Shown here: in pieces, positions 1-12,041 of the stretch | How positions within the stretch are numbered: the first letter of the stretch is position 1 | How the letters are laid out: each line of letters begins with the position of its first letter | From: Diploscapter coronatus | Lineage: Eukaryota; Nematoda; Chromadorea; Rhabditida; Rhabditidae | Direction of reading: 5' to 3' | Assembly: GCA_964036155.1 (NCBI GenBank) | Contig: OZ038422.1 | Span: 41,253,201 to 41,317,200, forward strand | Length of the DNA stretch: 64,000 nt | The notes under the pieces: model-generated | Told to the model about the DNA's origin: nothing | The model's input: the letters and a program-made list of their open reading frames with translations, nothing else | Database searches by the model: none | Program-made: the position numbers and the translations under genes

Positions 1-775
1 GAAGGTGGGGAGATTGAAATTCATCACTCTACTCTATTATGCTCAAACTAGAGACATGAAATCACAAAATTGTTATGGCCAATGGTCGATAGTTTAAGAC
101 GGAATAAACAATGCACAAAATCGAATACGCAATCTGTGCATTGCGTATTACAAAATAGACGTCAAAGTCATCACTCAAATCGATGAAATGTCGTTTATTC
201 GTCTGCTAACAACGCAATAACTTTCACGCATTAAGTTTGCGTCCCTTCTATTTTATCTCAAGTAATCGGTCATTGGCAATATTTTAGGAGCCCTTACCCC
301 TCCGATCAACTACTACAGATGCTTGTGGCACTCTCCCTTGCCTAAAAGGAGCGAGACTTACATCAAAGCCAAGACCCTGATCATCTGGGGCACTGAAGAT
401 CCGTTCTTGATTCCCGAATGTGCGGAGTATAGTGCGAAGGTAATAGTCAGTTGTATAATTTTGAAAAGCTGAGCAAGTTACAAGATTTTGCATGGGTTAG
501 TAAAGACAATAGTTAGGGACGGCAATGTTGTGGGCATCTCAAGTGAACATGTGCAATGAGATAAAATTATACCATTTTAGTACTGCCACGACGTGCAAGT
601 AGTCAAAATCGAAGGAGCTTCACATTGGGTTATGCAGGACGAGCCTGAAAAGGTTAACAAGGCCATGAGGGATTTCCTCGAAAGCAATGATCCTCAACCA
701 AACATTGAGGCAGTAGTGCCGGGGTCAGAAAGAGGCATGACAACCCAGAAATCCGAGTCGAATTCGAAATTGTAA
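1..775 (+). CDS. Alpha/beta hydrolase, epoxide-hydrolase type, C-terminal exons (5' truncated)
   Basis: Two coding exons are visible, 288-439 and 581-775 (stop TAA at 773-775); the rest of the gene lies left of the window. The first exon contains a strand and turn typical of the family before the catalytic acid, ending in WGTEDPFLIPE. The second contains EGASHWVMQDEPEKV, where the histidine is in the place of the catalytic His of soluble epoxide hydrolases and haloalkane-dehalogenase-like enzymes, followed by a helix ending in DFLE. The tail of about 30 residues is polar and not conserved-looking. The splice sites are TTTTAG/G and AAG/GTAATA, then TTTTAG/T. The intron left of 288 carries a family A miniature element that ends 7 nt before the acceptor. 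Family assignment is from motif recognition; the substrate is unknown. Nematodes have such enzymes acting on epoxy fatty acids, which is a possible role. Confidence 0.8.
75..280 (+). mobile_element. Family A miniature inverted-repeat element, copy 1 (intronic)
   Basis: About 206 bp. The left end (GGCCAATGGTCGATAGTTTAAGAC) and the right end (TCTCAAGTAATCGGTCATTGGCAAT) are imperfect inverted repeats. The interior shares the phrases GTGCATTGCGTATTACAAA and TAGACGTCAAAGTCAT with copies at 21.7, 27.6 and 31.5 kb. The right end lies 7 nt before the splice acceptor of the hydrolase exon. Confidence 0.75.
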
Positions 776-807
776 ATATTATCAAACCACTCTAACAAGT
801 TATTAGA

Positions 808-1013
808 TTCAGTCCAGATCTAGGGAGCACTTTCGTCAGACGAAGATAAACTAGAGAAGGTAGATCGCACGAGCGAATTCAGTTATAATGCCAGATCGCA
901 CTGGTGGAAATTTTGGTTAAATACAGATTAGAGAAAATATTGTCAAAAATATATTGAGAGTAGGTCGCAAGGGGCTTCTGACGATCGTCCTCCCTAGGTC
1001 TGGATGCAGTTAG
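808..1013 (+). mobile_element. Family D miniature inverted-repeat element
   Basis: The left end reads CAGTCCAGATCTAGGGAGCA and the right end, reverse-complemented, reads GCATCCAGACCTAGGGAGGA, so the unit is an inverted-repeat element of about 205 bp. The left half recurs at 52.07-52.15 kb almost base for base (CTAGGGAGCACTTTCGTCAG, then GGTCGCACGAGCGAATTC). No open reading frame. It lies just downstream of the hydrolase gene. Confidence 0.6.
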
Positions 1014-1525
1014 TTTATAACAATTCTAGAATTTTGTCGATATATACGTAGTAAAACTTTATCCAAAGTCACAATTTTGCAGTTTTTGATAAGAAAGTTT
1101 CTTCAACGTGAACCCGTACATTTCAATTCATAAATCGGCACACACACTCTCTCTATGTACAGAAAAATCTACCATCTAATATGTTTACAGAGAATTCAAA
1201 CTCTTTGAATATTTGTTAAAGCTCCTAGATCTAGTGAGAAAATACAAAATTGAGAAGAGAAATGAACACTTTTGAACTGATATGTGGAATATCGTGTCAA
1301 CAAGGAGTAGTTGTAGGTTCATAGATTAAAAATGAGCTAAATTTTTCGTAATTTGGAAATAAGTGAAGGTTAGTTTAGAACAATGTAAGTTTAGTTAATC
1401 GAGAATATTTTACGGAAAGATAGGCTTATGCAACCTTACTTCAAGATTTTAGTATAAAAGCAGTCATTTCTAAATTGTCTATAATCGCTTGAAAGAAACG
1501 CCTTGATGATTTCCTGTCGATGAAT

Positions 1526-2078
1526 TTAGAAGACTTCGGAAATGTTATTGAGATGACGCTCGATTTCTTCGAAGAAGTACCAAATGCAGAACGCAATCAG
1601 GAAGACGAATATCGTGCAGATTATCAATATCGCGAATATCGTCCTGAAACGATGATTTTCTATTCGACTTCTCAATAGTTGCGAATAAATCCGTATAAAA
1701 CGTCCATTCGATTCGGGATAAAAATAAAAATTGAAACATTGAAAAGTTGGGAACAAAATGAACGTTCAGCTAATGCAAAAATCCAATTCCAAACCTCGTC
1801 TCATTTTCGCGTTCCAATCTTTGCATTTCCTTCATTGGGATAGACAGTGGTCGGACGTTCTCGAAATTCGGTAAGCCTCGGGATCTGGAGTGCCTGAAAA
1901 ATATCAATTATTAAAAACGAAACAGATCTTACGTTTAAAATTGAGGTTCAATTTCACACAATTTATGAATACTGGTAGATTTTCATCGTCGCTTTTAAGA
2001 AATTTGGCGTGTTCAGCAAATTTAAAGTGAAATGCTCTCACGGTTTGCGAATATTGAAATGGCAGATTTACACGAACT
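1526..2078 (-). CDS. Possible small single-pass membrane protein (last exons only)
   Basis: Minus strand. The last two exons, about 1893-1795 and 1643-1526, splice in frame (GAG ACG AG / G ACG ATA) and give a charged stretch (KEMQRLERENETR) followed by one strong membrane helix, IFAILIICTIFVFLIAFCIW, and a short tail ending ISEVF. A further exon at about 2078-1933, with a CTATTAG acceptor and a GTAAG donor, could encode a beta-rich external segment containing DDENLPVFINCVKLNLNF, but its phase does not match the next exon with the best acceptor, so the joint is uncertain. No family recognised. It could be a receptor or adhesion fragment, or chance coding potential; the in-frame membrane exon is the best support. 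Confidence 0.35.
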
Positions 2079-2139
2079 AATAGAAAATATAGTGAATGAT
2101 ATAAAGTCAAGGCAAAATACCCCTAGGCAAGGCTGGTAG

Positions 2140-4800
2140 TCGAAGTTATTCGCCCAGGAAAGAAAGTAAATGTCAAAGTCAAAGTCAGACGCGCGCCGCG
2201 CCAGTCAGTCAACCCACAAGCACTTGAGAATGAAGTGACCATAATTGGCCATTCGGTGAAATGAATGAACGGATGACCATTTTGAATGGGAAAAGATACA
2301 CAGAAATACGAGTTTTCGAGTAGAGTAAGGACAAGTAAAAGTTAGATTTACTTGATTTATGCATGACTTATGCAAAATGAAGCATAGATTTTCCAGAAGA
2401 AAATGGGAAATAGATTATTTTGATTAAGAAAAAAACTAATGATTTTGATGAATGAACATAGCATTAGATTACGTAAGAAATAAATAACATTTTAAAGCTG
2501 CAATCTTACAAATGACATTAAAAAACTATTGCAAATTGAGCGAATTCTAGCACGAAATCCTAGTCCCAGTTTGTTGACTTTTCAAGTGTCACGGCGTCCG
2601 ATAATTAGCTTATTACCTAATCTACCTGTTCCACTCTCATAGCTGTGAAATTTCTAAAGTCTAGTGGCCTTGAGATGAAAAAGGATTAGTGAAATCTAAA
2701 TTTCTCAATTTTGATTGATAAATTCTTAGGAGTAATTTAATTTGCTTTCAAAAACTTGAGAACAAAGTACCTAAAACTACCGCAACATGGACATGAAAAC
2801 ACATGAAAGAGAATAAATGAGTCAGATATGATAGACGGATTTTTATAAAGATAGACCCAAGCTTCATCACATCTTAGACCTAAAAAAGCGTACGCGCGAA
2901 AACTTGATAAATCTTCTGGAATATTAATGTCTTCCAAAGATAATAATGTGAAAATTATTAATGAAAAGACGACCATTGCAAGATTTTTTCAAGCTATAAA
3001 CCTTCTAAATTTTTCAAGATTTTAATTAAAATCAAGTTCAACCGATCAAAAACCCAATTTCATTGCGTAACGATTGAAATTACGCTTCTCGTTCTAGAAA
3101 ACTTTCGCGAATAATGAAGCTCGAATAGTAAAGAAACTATAATTGGTTTTAGCGACCGAACTGGCTAACCTAACTTTGAAATAAGAAATGGGACAGGCTA
3201 AAGTAATTATAAGTCGAAGCTTCATTAAAACCCTTTAGCACAATAAAGAATGTAAGTCGAGATTGCGTAAGGCAAGGGTAAGTAAAGAATAAGACATTCT
3301 AGAACATCTGAAGACTACTCTATCAGATGAGTGAATTAATCAGTTATCATAGGTTATATAGGAAGACTAGCTTGTACAAAATGTCATACACAATGTGAGT
3401 GATTCATCATGGTGGAAATGCAAGATAATAGGGGTTAAACTGCCGGGGGTTAAATCGTATTATCATTCACAAATATTGTTGTTGACTATTATATAGCTTT
3501 TACTTATGCTGGTACAGATAAAGTACAGGGTGTAAATCGAGAGAATTGAATATAGACCGGGACTAGCCGAGATTCTTATCGAGATTGAATGGTGTAACGA
3601 CGAATAGGCTAGTCGCGGATGGTTTAATCTTTGTTTGTGAAATTGCAGGGGTGTTGCCCAGATATACGCGAGATTTTAACCACGAGAACAAAAACGCCAA
3701 TATAAAGAACGACTTGATCAAGATAAGATATTCTAGCAAAAAAAGCTCAGAAGAACGTCCAATCTTGATTACCGAACAGATACATCTGTAAAAAGTGGGC
3801 CTAAAGTTGCTTGGATTGCTATAAAGGTTAAAAATGCAAGGAGTTCAAATACTGATCAGGTACAGCTACAAAAACTGACTAAAGAGGGAGAGAGCGATTG
3901 GAGAAGAATGGAAGAATCCTATTCGGAAAAAATGAAGCTTTATAGAGATACCATCCTAGCTAGGTCTTGTTTATCCTCGATGAGAGGTATGCAATTGTTC
4001 CCCGAAGGCAGTAGATTAAGCGTGACGTCTTCTCATAAATGGCCTAGGCGAGTTATCACGAAGAATGATGAAAATAATACAGGAACGGTGCGATCGGATG
4101 GAAGAGGTCTCATTAAGATATGAATAAAAATGCCTTTAATCTACAAGTTCGAAAGATCGGTGTCAACGATTTTTTCTTGTAAACCAAACTTTTTATAAAC
4201 AAAGATAAGATCAGCGAAAATCATCTAGTTTCAGTTTCGAAATGTGTCAAAAATCTACTCCTATCCAAGAAAAACTGTTACAGCATCAAAGAACCCTATC
4301 TATTCAGAACTTATAGAAATCCTAGACAAAAATGGTAGAGAAGTTTAATAATCAAGCATAAATCTCATCTATGGAATGCCATTTATTAAAGCCAAACTCA
4401 AGTCTTTTAGGTATGAGACGGTATATGGATTGTCGCCAAGCCTATCTTCTAAACCCATCTGACATCTTAGCTGATGCATCTTTGCAGCAGGGATAAAGGA
4501 TAGATTTCCCAGACCTTCTAGCTAAGAGAGCGACTTGCCAAAGGGTAGCATTATTTCAGAGGGGAATAGCATTTCCCCGAGAGGGAGTAAGGATGACGCG
4601 TGAACGAGATCTTGCTAATGAAATCAAAAGCAGATAGACGAAAACCGCCCCCGCGCGCACGCAGACGGTCATAAAAGATAAGTTTTACAGGGATAGGTAG
4701 AAATTATGATGAGTTAAGATAGCTCGAACTAAAAGTTGTAAATAGAATCATGGATTAAGGTTGAGAGGTCGAAGTTGAAATTATCGAAGATATGAATTTT
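2140..4800. other. No gene recognised
   Basis: AT-rich sequence. Open frames at 2737-2976 (minus), 3585-3791 and 3908-4123 (plus) show no family motif and no convincing splice sites. Nothing else supportable was seen. Confidence 0.5.
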
Positions 4801-4810
4801 AACCCCCAAG

Positions 4811-4969
4811 TATTATTGATATCAAAATCTGAAAGATGGGCAAAATAGTGCACAGTTATTTTTAGTGATTAGAAAATCGAGAAATAGCACGCAAAAAGAT
4901 GAGAGACTGATCTAAAATCATCCTTTTCCTCTTATTCTCGACTTCCCAGATTTCGACATCAATAATAAC
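4811..4969 (+). mobile_element. Family B miniature element, copy 1
   Basis: Ends are inverted (TATTATTGATATCAAAATCT against the reverse complement of AGATTTCGACATCAATAATA). The core contains CACAGTTATTTTTAG, then GAAATAGCACGCAAAAAGAT, then CTAAAATCATCC, shared with copies at 13.1-13.7, 30.5 and 51.0 kb. Confidence 0.7.
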
Positions 4970-5363
4970 GGAACGACTATGTGAAGGCCATTTCGATTAC
5001 TATATCAAAATGATAGAATTTCCAACTCTATAAATCTGCAAAATGTCGATTTTCAATCAAAATCTATCGTTAATTGGAGAAAAAGTCTATATTCATTACG
5101 CAAATTAGAAGTCGGATTTGTAGCGGAATAGTGAGTCGCGTAGAAGAGAAACGAGATGAGTAGCGTAATTTTTGAATATCGACGCATCCTCCTCAATTAA
5201 TAATATCAAATTTAAAAGACAATCGCTTGCAACGATTGCAGAGAACTTTAACCATCTCTTCGGCATATATGGCGTGCCGACTATTGCATTGCTTTCTCCT
5301 TCCCCATCAATCTTTTCCTAATCCCATTCTCTTAAAATTCCTGATCTTTCAAATCTCAGCCTA

Positions 5364-5387
5364 GCGATCGATCGATCGATCGATCGG
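5364..5387. repeat. (GATC)n microsatellite
   Basis: Perfect tetranucleotide run of about six GATC/CGAT units, in a gene-free stretch. Confidence 0.9.
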
Positions 5388-5891
5388 AAAACACCCTTTG
5401 AAACGAGAATTTACATAGCATAACAGACGGGAAATCTCTCGGGATTCTCGAAAGTTGCTAGTTTTCGAAGCGTTTTTTTTTTTGCAAGTCTGGCGCCGCG
5501 CCCGAAACTTATCCATCGTGGAGAAATCCCCTTCAGTCAAACTTTCCCTAGCCTACAGACGAAGAGCCCAGAGGATGAAGAAAATTCGCGGAGATTCAAA
5601 TGAGAGAAACGAATGAAACAGTGCCTTGATCGTCTAAGGATTTCTAAAATCCGAAAATCGCTGGAGAAGGATTTACAAAACGTTGCAGAAGGCGAGATCT
5701 ACGATGTAATAAAATGAAGGGATGACTGGAAAAGTGATGTGTAATTTATGGCAAACAGGTTACGCAATTCTTGCTGGCAATTTGGGTTCGAAGAAATGGC
5801 CGAACTGAGTGATATTTTCTCATACTACTTCTTCATCATAACCCTATTCCTAACGATTTACACTGTGATTTCCATAAAAGTCAATCCTTAA

Positions 5892-6387
5892 TGGCTTCTC
5901 AAAAAGTTGTTACTATATGTTTTCAGGCAGATTGAGTAGTAAGATGAAAACTTGGTCGTTTTTCTAAACGAATAGAGTGGGTTAATCTAGAAAAGTCTCG
6001 GAAAGTCCAAATTCTTACTTCATTCTGAAATCCGCAGCCACATCTAGGGTATTCTGTTTCGGTGCTAGATTCGCGGCCTGTCTTTGGCCTCTTTTTACTT
6101 GTTCCGGATCAATTGGTGGGGGTGGAGGCGGTAAATTCCGTAAAAATGAGTTCATCAACGAGAATTCCAAACTTGCAGAGTCGGTATCGGGAAACGAGGC
6201 GAAGTCTTCCACATTCTCGTATAGCGGGGGTTCTCCTGAAAAAGGTCATAAAGTTCATTTGCTTTTGAAATTTGATAAGTTTCAAATCGGTTCTTGATTG
6301 GATCAACTTTATTTTGTATAATTTAGAGAGACTCTCACCAGAATTATCATAGCAAAAAACATTCCCCAAGTTTCCAGTTCTCGTCAT
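5892..6387 (-). CDS. Candidate short gene, proline-rich cytosolic-tail-like protein
   Basis: Minus strand. Exon 1 begins at an ATG at 6387, with an in-frame stop two codons upstream, and runs MTRTGNLGNVFCYDNS to a GTGAGA donor at about 6340. Exon 2, 6236-6017, follows a TTTTTCAG acceptor in frame and encodes EPPLYENVEDFASFPD, then NLPPPPPPIDPEQVKRG, then LDVAADFRMK with a GTAAGA donor. A short last exon after GTTTAG at about 5953, ending at 5892, keeps the frame but is weak. The exon 1-2 joint, with good splice sites and no stops, is the evidence. No signal peptide or membrane helix. PPLY and YENV look like short binding motifs, but I do not recognise a family. It could be part of a larger gene extending to 7.25 kb, although the phases did not match. 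Confidence 0.4.
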
Positions 6388-7006
6388 TGCCTATCATCTC
6401 GACAACTTCCAACTATCATGTCATGTAAACAATCCTGGTCAAGTAGGGCTGTTATTTCTCATTTTCCCTATGCTTGATCCGGAAAATTCTGTCGTCACAC
6501 ACACCCACTCCGGTTACAACCTGGCATGTGTAATTGACACTGGAATGGATGATGTCTATCTCGTAAAATCTCGACATAATCTCAACAAATCTCAGCAAAT
6601 CTGCGCAAATCTCCGGGAATGATCCACGCCAAGCACAACTATTGACATGTTATTCAAACAGTTGTGTGCGTGTGTCGCAGAGGACTGGATATATGAAATC
6701 TTGACATATTGCAATTCTGCAGCTCAGCCGAGGCAAATATGAAAGGAAGATGCAATTTTGTTTTACCATTACGCTAAAAATCTGAATATGCAACCAGAGT
6801 AAAGGTTCGAAGTCTTATCAAGGGTTGCGTTGAAACATTTTTATATTTATATGAAGAAGATTCTGAAAAAAAATGCAAAAAGCTACAAGAATTTTATCAA
6901 AGATTCTTTGGAAACTTAACATAATTGTTACCAATGGAAACGACTTATACGAACGAATTAAAATGTGTTGACCAAATTTCGTCAAGGTTTGATTTGAAAC
7001 AGACTA

Positions 7007-7112
7007 TTTGGAAACCTCAAACCATGCGAAATAGGGTGAGGGATGGTAGGGAAGGCGATTCTTTTCTCACACTACTTCGCATCGCTTAGGGGTTAGAGGT
7101 TTCCAAATTTCT
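7007..7112 (+). mobile_element. Family E hairpin element, copy 1
   Basis: Near-palindrome of about 105 bp: TTGGAAACCTCAAACC and ATGCGAAATAGGGTGAG on the left, against CTCACACTACTTCGCAT and GGGGTTAGAGGTTTCCAA on the right. The core resembles the element at 35.0-35.1 kb (GGTAGG, then CACACTATTTTGCAT). Confidence 0.6.
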
Positions 7113-7146
7113 ATTTGAAACTTATCATTGAAAGAAAAATCCTTAC

Positions 7147-7249
7147 GCTCATGAATCGGACTATTGCTCCCGGCCTCTGACAGAACCACTGTTGATTGAG
7201 TACCAGAGCTGCCGCCGAAATGTTCGTAAAACGACGACGACGTAGGCAT
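7147..7249 (-). CDS. Candidate single exon, Ser/Gly-rich
   Basis: Minus strand, ATG at 7249, open to a good donor (GAG C/GTAAGG) at about 7147. It encodes MPTSSSFYEHFGGSSGTQST and ends AGSNSPIHE. It may be an upstream exon of the 6.0-6.4 kb candidate, but the phase does not fit the exon found there. No family recognised. Confidence 0.22.
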
Positions 7250-7479
7250 TGGCTTCCAAAAATAAAGCTATTTTCAAATGTTCAAACGACTGCAAAAATA
7301 TAAAGAATCACGAAAACGCTTGAAGAGTCGCAGAAAATTGCAACAAAGAAGGTTCACAAATAATGAGAGGGCGAAAAGAGAGAAATATCGCCACCAGAGC
7401 ATTTCTAATCTTGACCAAAAGAACTGTACAAATATGGGCAGAAGTGGTCAATTCGAAAAATTTGGTGCGGAATAAAATG

Positions 7480-10400
7480 CTATAATTAAAAACCTCATTA
7501 ATATTTTGAAGAAAAAATGATCATTTCCAAGATTTTTATCAAAGAATGAGGATAAAATGAAGATAAATCAGACCCATAGATCAAAAGAATGCACCAAATC
7601 TCTTGAGAGCCTAAAGAAAATGTGAAAAACTCGCGGCGCGTTTCAAATCACGCAAAAATGCACATAAATGAATACAGCAGAAGTGGATCGCACGGGTGCT
7701 CAAGAGAGACGTAAAACCGGTCAATCGCCTAGGAGAAAACAGATAACAAAAACTGCCAGAGAGAGCAAAGATTCTCGGGATTTTAGATATCTTTTCAAAC
7801 CCTTGATTTATGATAGATTGTATAAAAGTCAAGAACTTGGAAAAAGTTGACTTTTCGTCTTCTAGAAAGTTGTATCGACTTTTTAATAGGTGTAAGTAAG
7901 ATAGAAGTTACACCATGTGAAAAGCTACCAGTTTAAAATCAAGGCGAAGTTTAAGCCGAAACGAAGCTAACACATAACGTTCAAAACTGGACATCGAACT
8001 AGTAAACAACAAGTATCTTCGAGTGAAAGCCATGCTAGTCCAAAGGGAAAACTTCAGGGAAAGTAAGTACATCCGGAAACTTGAAAAGGGGATATATGAA
8101 AATATACGAAGTCTCCCTTTCATGTCTCTATGATCCTAGACTTAGTCGCTTTTTGTAAGGGGGAAAAAGTTAAGAGAACGCCGTAATGCGCGAATAATGA
8201 AGAGATTATTTTCACTTGAATTGAAAGTTGTTTTCGAATATCAATTGAAAAAAGGTTCTTAGAGTTCAAACGAAAGTCCTCCGAACTTGATCAAATTCAA
8301 TTGATTTTCAATGGTCAAACCGGTGTGGCAAAGCATCAATAGAACAAGTGTAACATTTCAAACGGGTAGATTTGTCATGCGTCAAAAATATCTGTGGCTT
8401 GATGAGTTCGATAAATCTTGAATCAAACGATAAAACATGATTACTCGCAAGATTTTGAAAAGGCATCATTATCTAATCCATCAATATTTTAGGATCATGA
8501 TTCAAAAATATTCAAAATCAAAGTCAGAGTTAGCAAATTTTTTATCTAGATGACCAATGATAAAACGATAATCAGGAATCATCACAAGGTATCCCCAAGT
8601 ATTCGACAAAATTTCTGAGTCTTTATGTACGCATGTGAAGATTTACGGACGTTCTTTGCAAAAACGCGTGAAACCGGCGCAGAGTCTAAAAAAAATCGGA
8701 AATCATCCGATCATAATGCCTCAATGTTATAGCATAAATCTAACGGTATATCCTCTACATGTCTAGTGTGTTTTTCAATATTATAAGATAGAGACTCTGG
8801 CGTAAGGATAGCAATTAACGGCACGATGGCAAGGAAAGATGATAGAAAACGATTATCTCGTTTATTTATACGGAAAAGATATTGTTGTTCTTAAAGATTG
8901 AGATATACTTAAATAAAAATATTACTTTAGTAGGAATAAGTATTTTAAATTAACATATATATTGATTATTATTTAAAGTTACGAATAAGCCGCTAACTGC
9001 CAGCGAGAATAGATAACGTTCGGCCATTAAAATAAGGAAAAGATCTCTTCCTTATTATTCAAGAGCACTTATCAATATGCAAACAGAATTGATCTTAATG
9101 TGGAAGGGATAGGAATAAATATCATTTCGAAATTAAAATGAAAGTATGAAATTTTCAGATTCTTAAAAATTAACAAAAAATATTAATGCGAAAGAATCAT
9201 AAAATTCTGCAGAATATCTAAAATCTGCAAACACAAAAATATCTTTTGCAGAAAATGACGTGACCTTCAAAATCCCTTATTTGAAATTGGGCAAATTTCC
9301 TGAATAGTAGCCATTTATCTGCCAAAAAGTTGACTTTTGCAGCTTTTAAGGAGAGATACTCAAAAGAGTGGAGATTGCGCTTCGCGTCACACCTAAATAC
9401 GAAGTTGGGATAGGAAATGAATAAGCTTGTTTTGCTGGCTACAAAAAATAGTGGAAGATTTCCAGAGGATATAAGATTGAGAAAGAGTAAGTTAGAGAAC
9501 ATCGAAAATTGCTAGAGTAAAAGAATCAGGAAAGTTAGAAAGAGTTAGGATTTCCAGAGAAGAAAGATTGAGAAAAGCTAGATTGTATAGGATTTATGAG
9601 AATAAAAGAAACAGTAATTACCAAAAGCCTATAGAGCTTCGAGATAGGAACAAGTAAGAATGGGGAAACCAAGTTCGACAATTCCTTTTCTGACTACGAC
9701 AAAATCTCACACGCTCTTTCCCCGATTCATAATTTCTTGTTCTGCGACAAGTCTATTCTGTTTTTCATTCATAACCCCGATATTTTTTCTGGAGAAAAAT
9801 GAGAAAGTTTCAAAAAGTGCGTCGGCCGGCGCCGCGGAAGACTTGTAAAATGACTTGTTGCACGATTTACGCCACAAAATAGGACAGGCAACAATTGCGC
9901 ATTTTCGAAATCGATCCAGACAAATTTCGCGCTAAAAACTCCCTGAAAAAATACTGAAGCTGGATCAAGGTTAAGGCCAAAATTTTTATAGGCTACTTTA
10001 TGTTTCGGGTAAGATCAAGGTGAGTCTAACCTAAAATAGCCAATTTCGAACTTCCGCTAAGTATTAAGAGCGAGGCTAAACCGCATTAACCTTAGGTAGT
10101 TTCTTGAAGTTTCAAGTATTATCAAAATACGTTAAAGTGTGCGGAAGATAGGGAAAATCTTATTAAGACAAACCTAAATTATTTTTTTCAGATTATTGAT
10201 TATAGATTTCGCTTTTAAAAATTAGAGTATCTCTGGGCCTCTAAATTCCATAATGTTGAAGGATAGAATAAGGAAGGGGTCAAAAGGTGATCAAGTGATG
10301 ATGTGAAAGACAGTGAGGGAAGTGAATGAATGATGCAAATCTATTCTCCCCGTTTTTGCACGAGCACTTGACTCTGTGTCAATTGAAAAAAGTGGAAAAG

Positions 10401-11900
10401 GACGAAACATGAAAATATGAATTCGATTTACAATTTATTGAATTTGAAGAGAACTTTGTTATTTTCGACTTACCCATTAGAATCTTTGAAAAGATGTTAA
10501 GTTTAAAATATTTGATAATTGCTAGATGAATTTCAAAAATAATTTATCGTCTGTCGCAATTCTTTGATACTAAATTAAAAAAAAAAAAACAATTAGTTCC
10601 AAAAATTATTGTAACAGTAGAAAGGTAGATAAAACTACTGATAGAGTTTGCCACTTTAATAAACTTAAAAAATCCGAAAAGATATTTCACTTCAAAACTT
10701 TGGGAACAAGCCCAAAGAAAGGAGTGTTCCTTTAGAAAATAAGAAAAATAGGGCTGTTCAGAGGTATATGTCCATCTGAGAGAGCATCGTCTAAAGCTGC
10801 TTATGCACACACAAAATCTCTGACTCTTTGTTAGTGAATGAAAGATAGAAAATAAAGAAGAGAGGAAAAGAGTCAGAGGAAGAAAGAAAATAGCAGACTC
10901 TTTCTCTCCATCTCTTCCTATTTGATCAAGCTTTATCTGTTTTCTTGGATTCGAAATAATTTCCATGCGTTCGGATTTTGACAGGATTTCCCTGATCGAC
11001 TCTGCGTTTCTATTTTTTCCCAAGCGAAAGATCGATATTTTCTACGATGAAGGATAGAGAAACAGAGAAGTCAAAGACTATTCCTTGACCGGAAGGCCTA
11101 TGCCGATACACACACAAACATTGAGCATTGCCGAGAGCAGGAGGATGGACGATATGTCTTTCCACAAAGACGACATTTCCACAGGCACAATTCGAGCGAA
11201 AAAGAGACTGGATTTTGACGAGTTAGAAAATGCCGAAAATGGAAAGCAAATATCAAATCCTAACTGAAGTTCTCTGAACAAAAAATATGTCGAGAAATCA
11301 CGTAATGAAAAGTGTGCATTGCAGAATAACTTCCAGATGAAAAGCTATCGTACGTTTTCTAGAAGTAGTCGTGAAAGCTCAATCGAATTGCATAAAGTTT
11401 AAGTTCAGGCATTTTAGAGACCAATTTGATGCATCATTAGTTTTCCAGTTGAATTTTCCTCCGGTTTTAGTAAACACCCTACGTGGCTTATTTTTCCGCT
11501 TCTCAATCGGCAAATGATAGATATCAATTATGCCGCTTTTCATCCAAATCTGGCCCTGGCTTTAAACTTGCTAGCTTCTCATTCGTTCTCTCACTCTCAA
11601 ACGTTCTCTCGCTCTCCCTTCCTCGATGTATCTAGCTTTAGATGTTGTGCAAAACGAGGAGACTAGTGCAGTGATAGTACACTGGTTTAGAAAATCATTT
11701 GGCAGCGGTCACGATTCTCTTCTTTGCAATAATTTTGGTATAATTCGCTTCAAGAGGCTAGAGAAAGTTGGAATCGAGAGACGAATGAAGAATGGTAGTC
11801 AAGGCCAGATTTGGATGAAAACAGAATAGCGTGTTGTGATGTAGGGGTCAAGATCGAAAGATAAAAAGACAATTGGATCTCCAGAGAAAAGGAGATAAGG
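7480..11900. other. No gene recognised
   Basis: Long AT-rich stretch. The 159-residue minus frame at 10544-11023 and the short frames at 7668-7850, 9218-9502 and 9660-9848 have no recognisable motifs. The first lies opposite a purine-rich tract, which removes stop codons by composition. Confidence 0.5.
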
Positions 11901-12041
11901 CCGGTCAGAAAGCTGAATCACCTAATGATAATGCGATAAGGAATCGGAACACAGTCAATCGATAACCTGATAGGATATCCTGCCTTATCACTTCATTATT
12001 TTCCCATCAGTATTCTATCTTCCTAAGCTGATAAATTCAAA
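11890..12041 (+). promoter_or_regulatory. GATA-motif cluster upstream of the EMI/FAS1 gene
   Basis: Within about 150 bp before the start codon at 12042 there are at least six GATA cores on either strand: near 11892, 11925 and 11934 (GATAAGG), 11960, 11969, 11983 (CCTTATCA, the reverse of TGATAAGG) and 12028 (CTGATAAATT). In nematodes, clustered TGATAA sites are the usual signature of intestinal expression through ELT-2-like GATA factors. The density is seen directly; gut expression is inference. Confidence 0.5.

Noticed and set aside
7278..7475. Basic 65-residue plus frame
   Set aside because: Lys/Arg-rich because of A-rich sequence; no homology features or poly(A) signal.
10544..11023. 159-residue minus-strand open frame
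   Set aside because: It lies opposite a purine-rich tract where stop codons are rare by composition; no motif, poly-Phe and Ser-rich low-complexity content, and no splice context.
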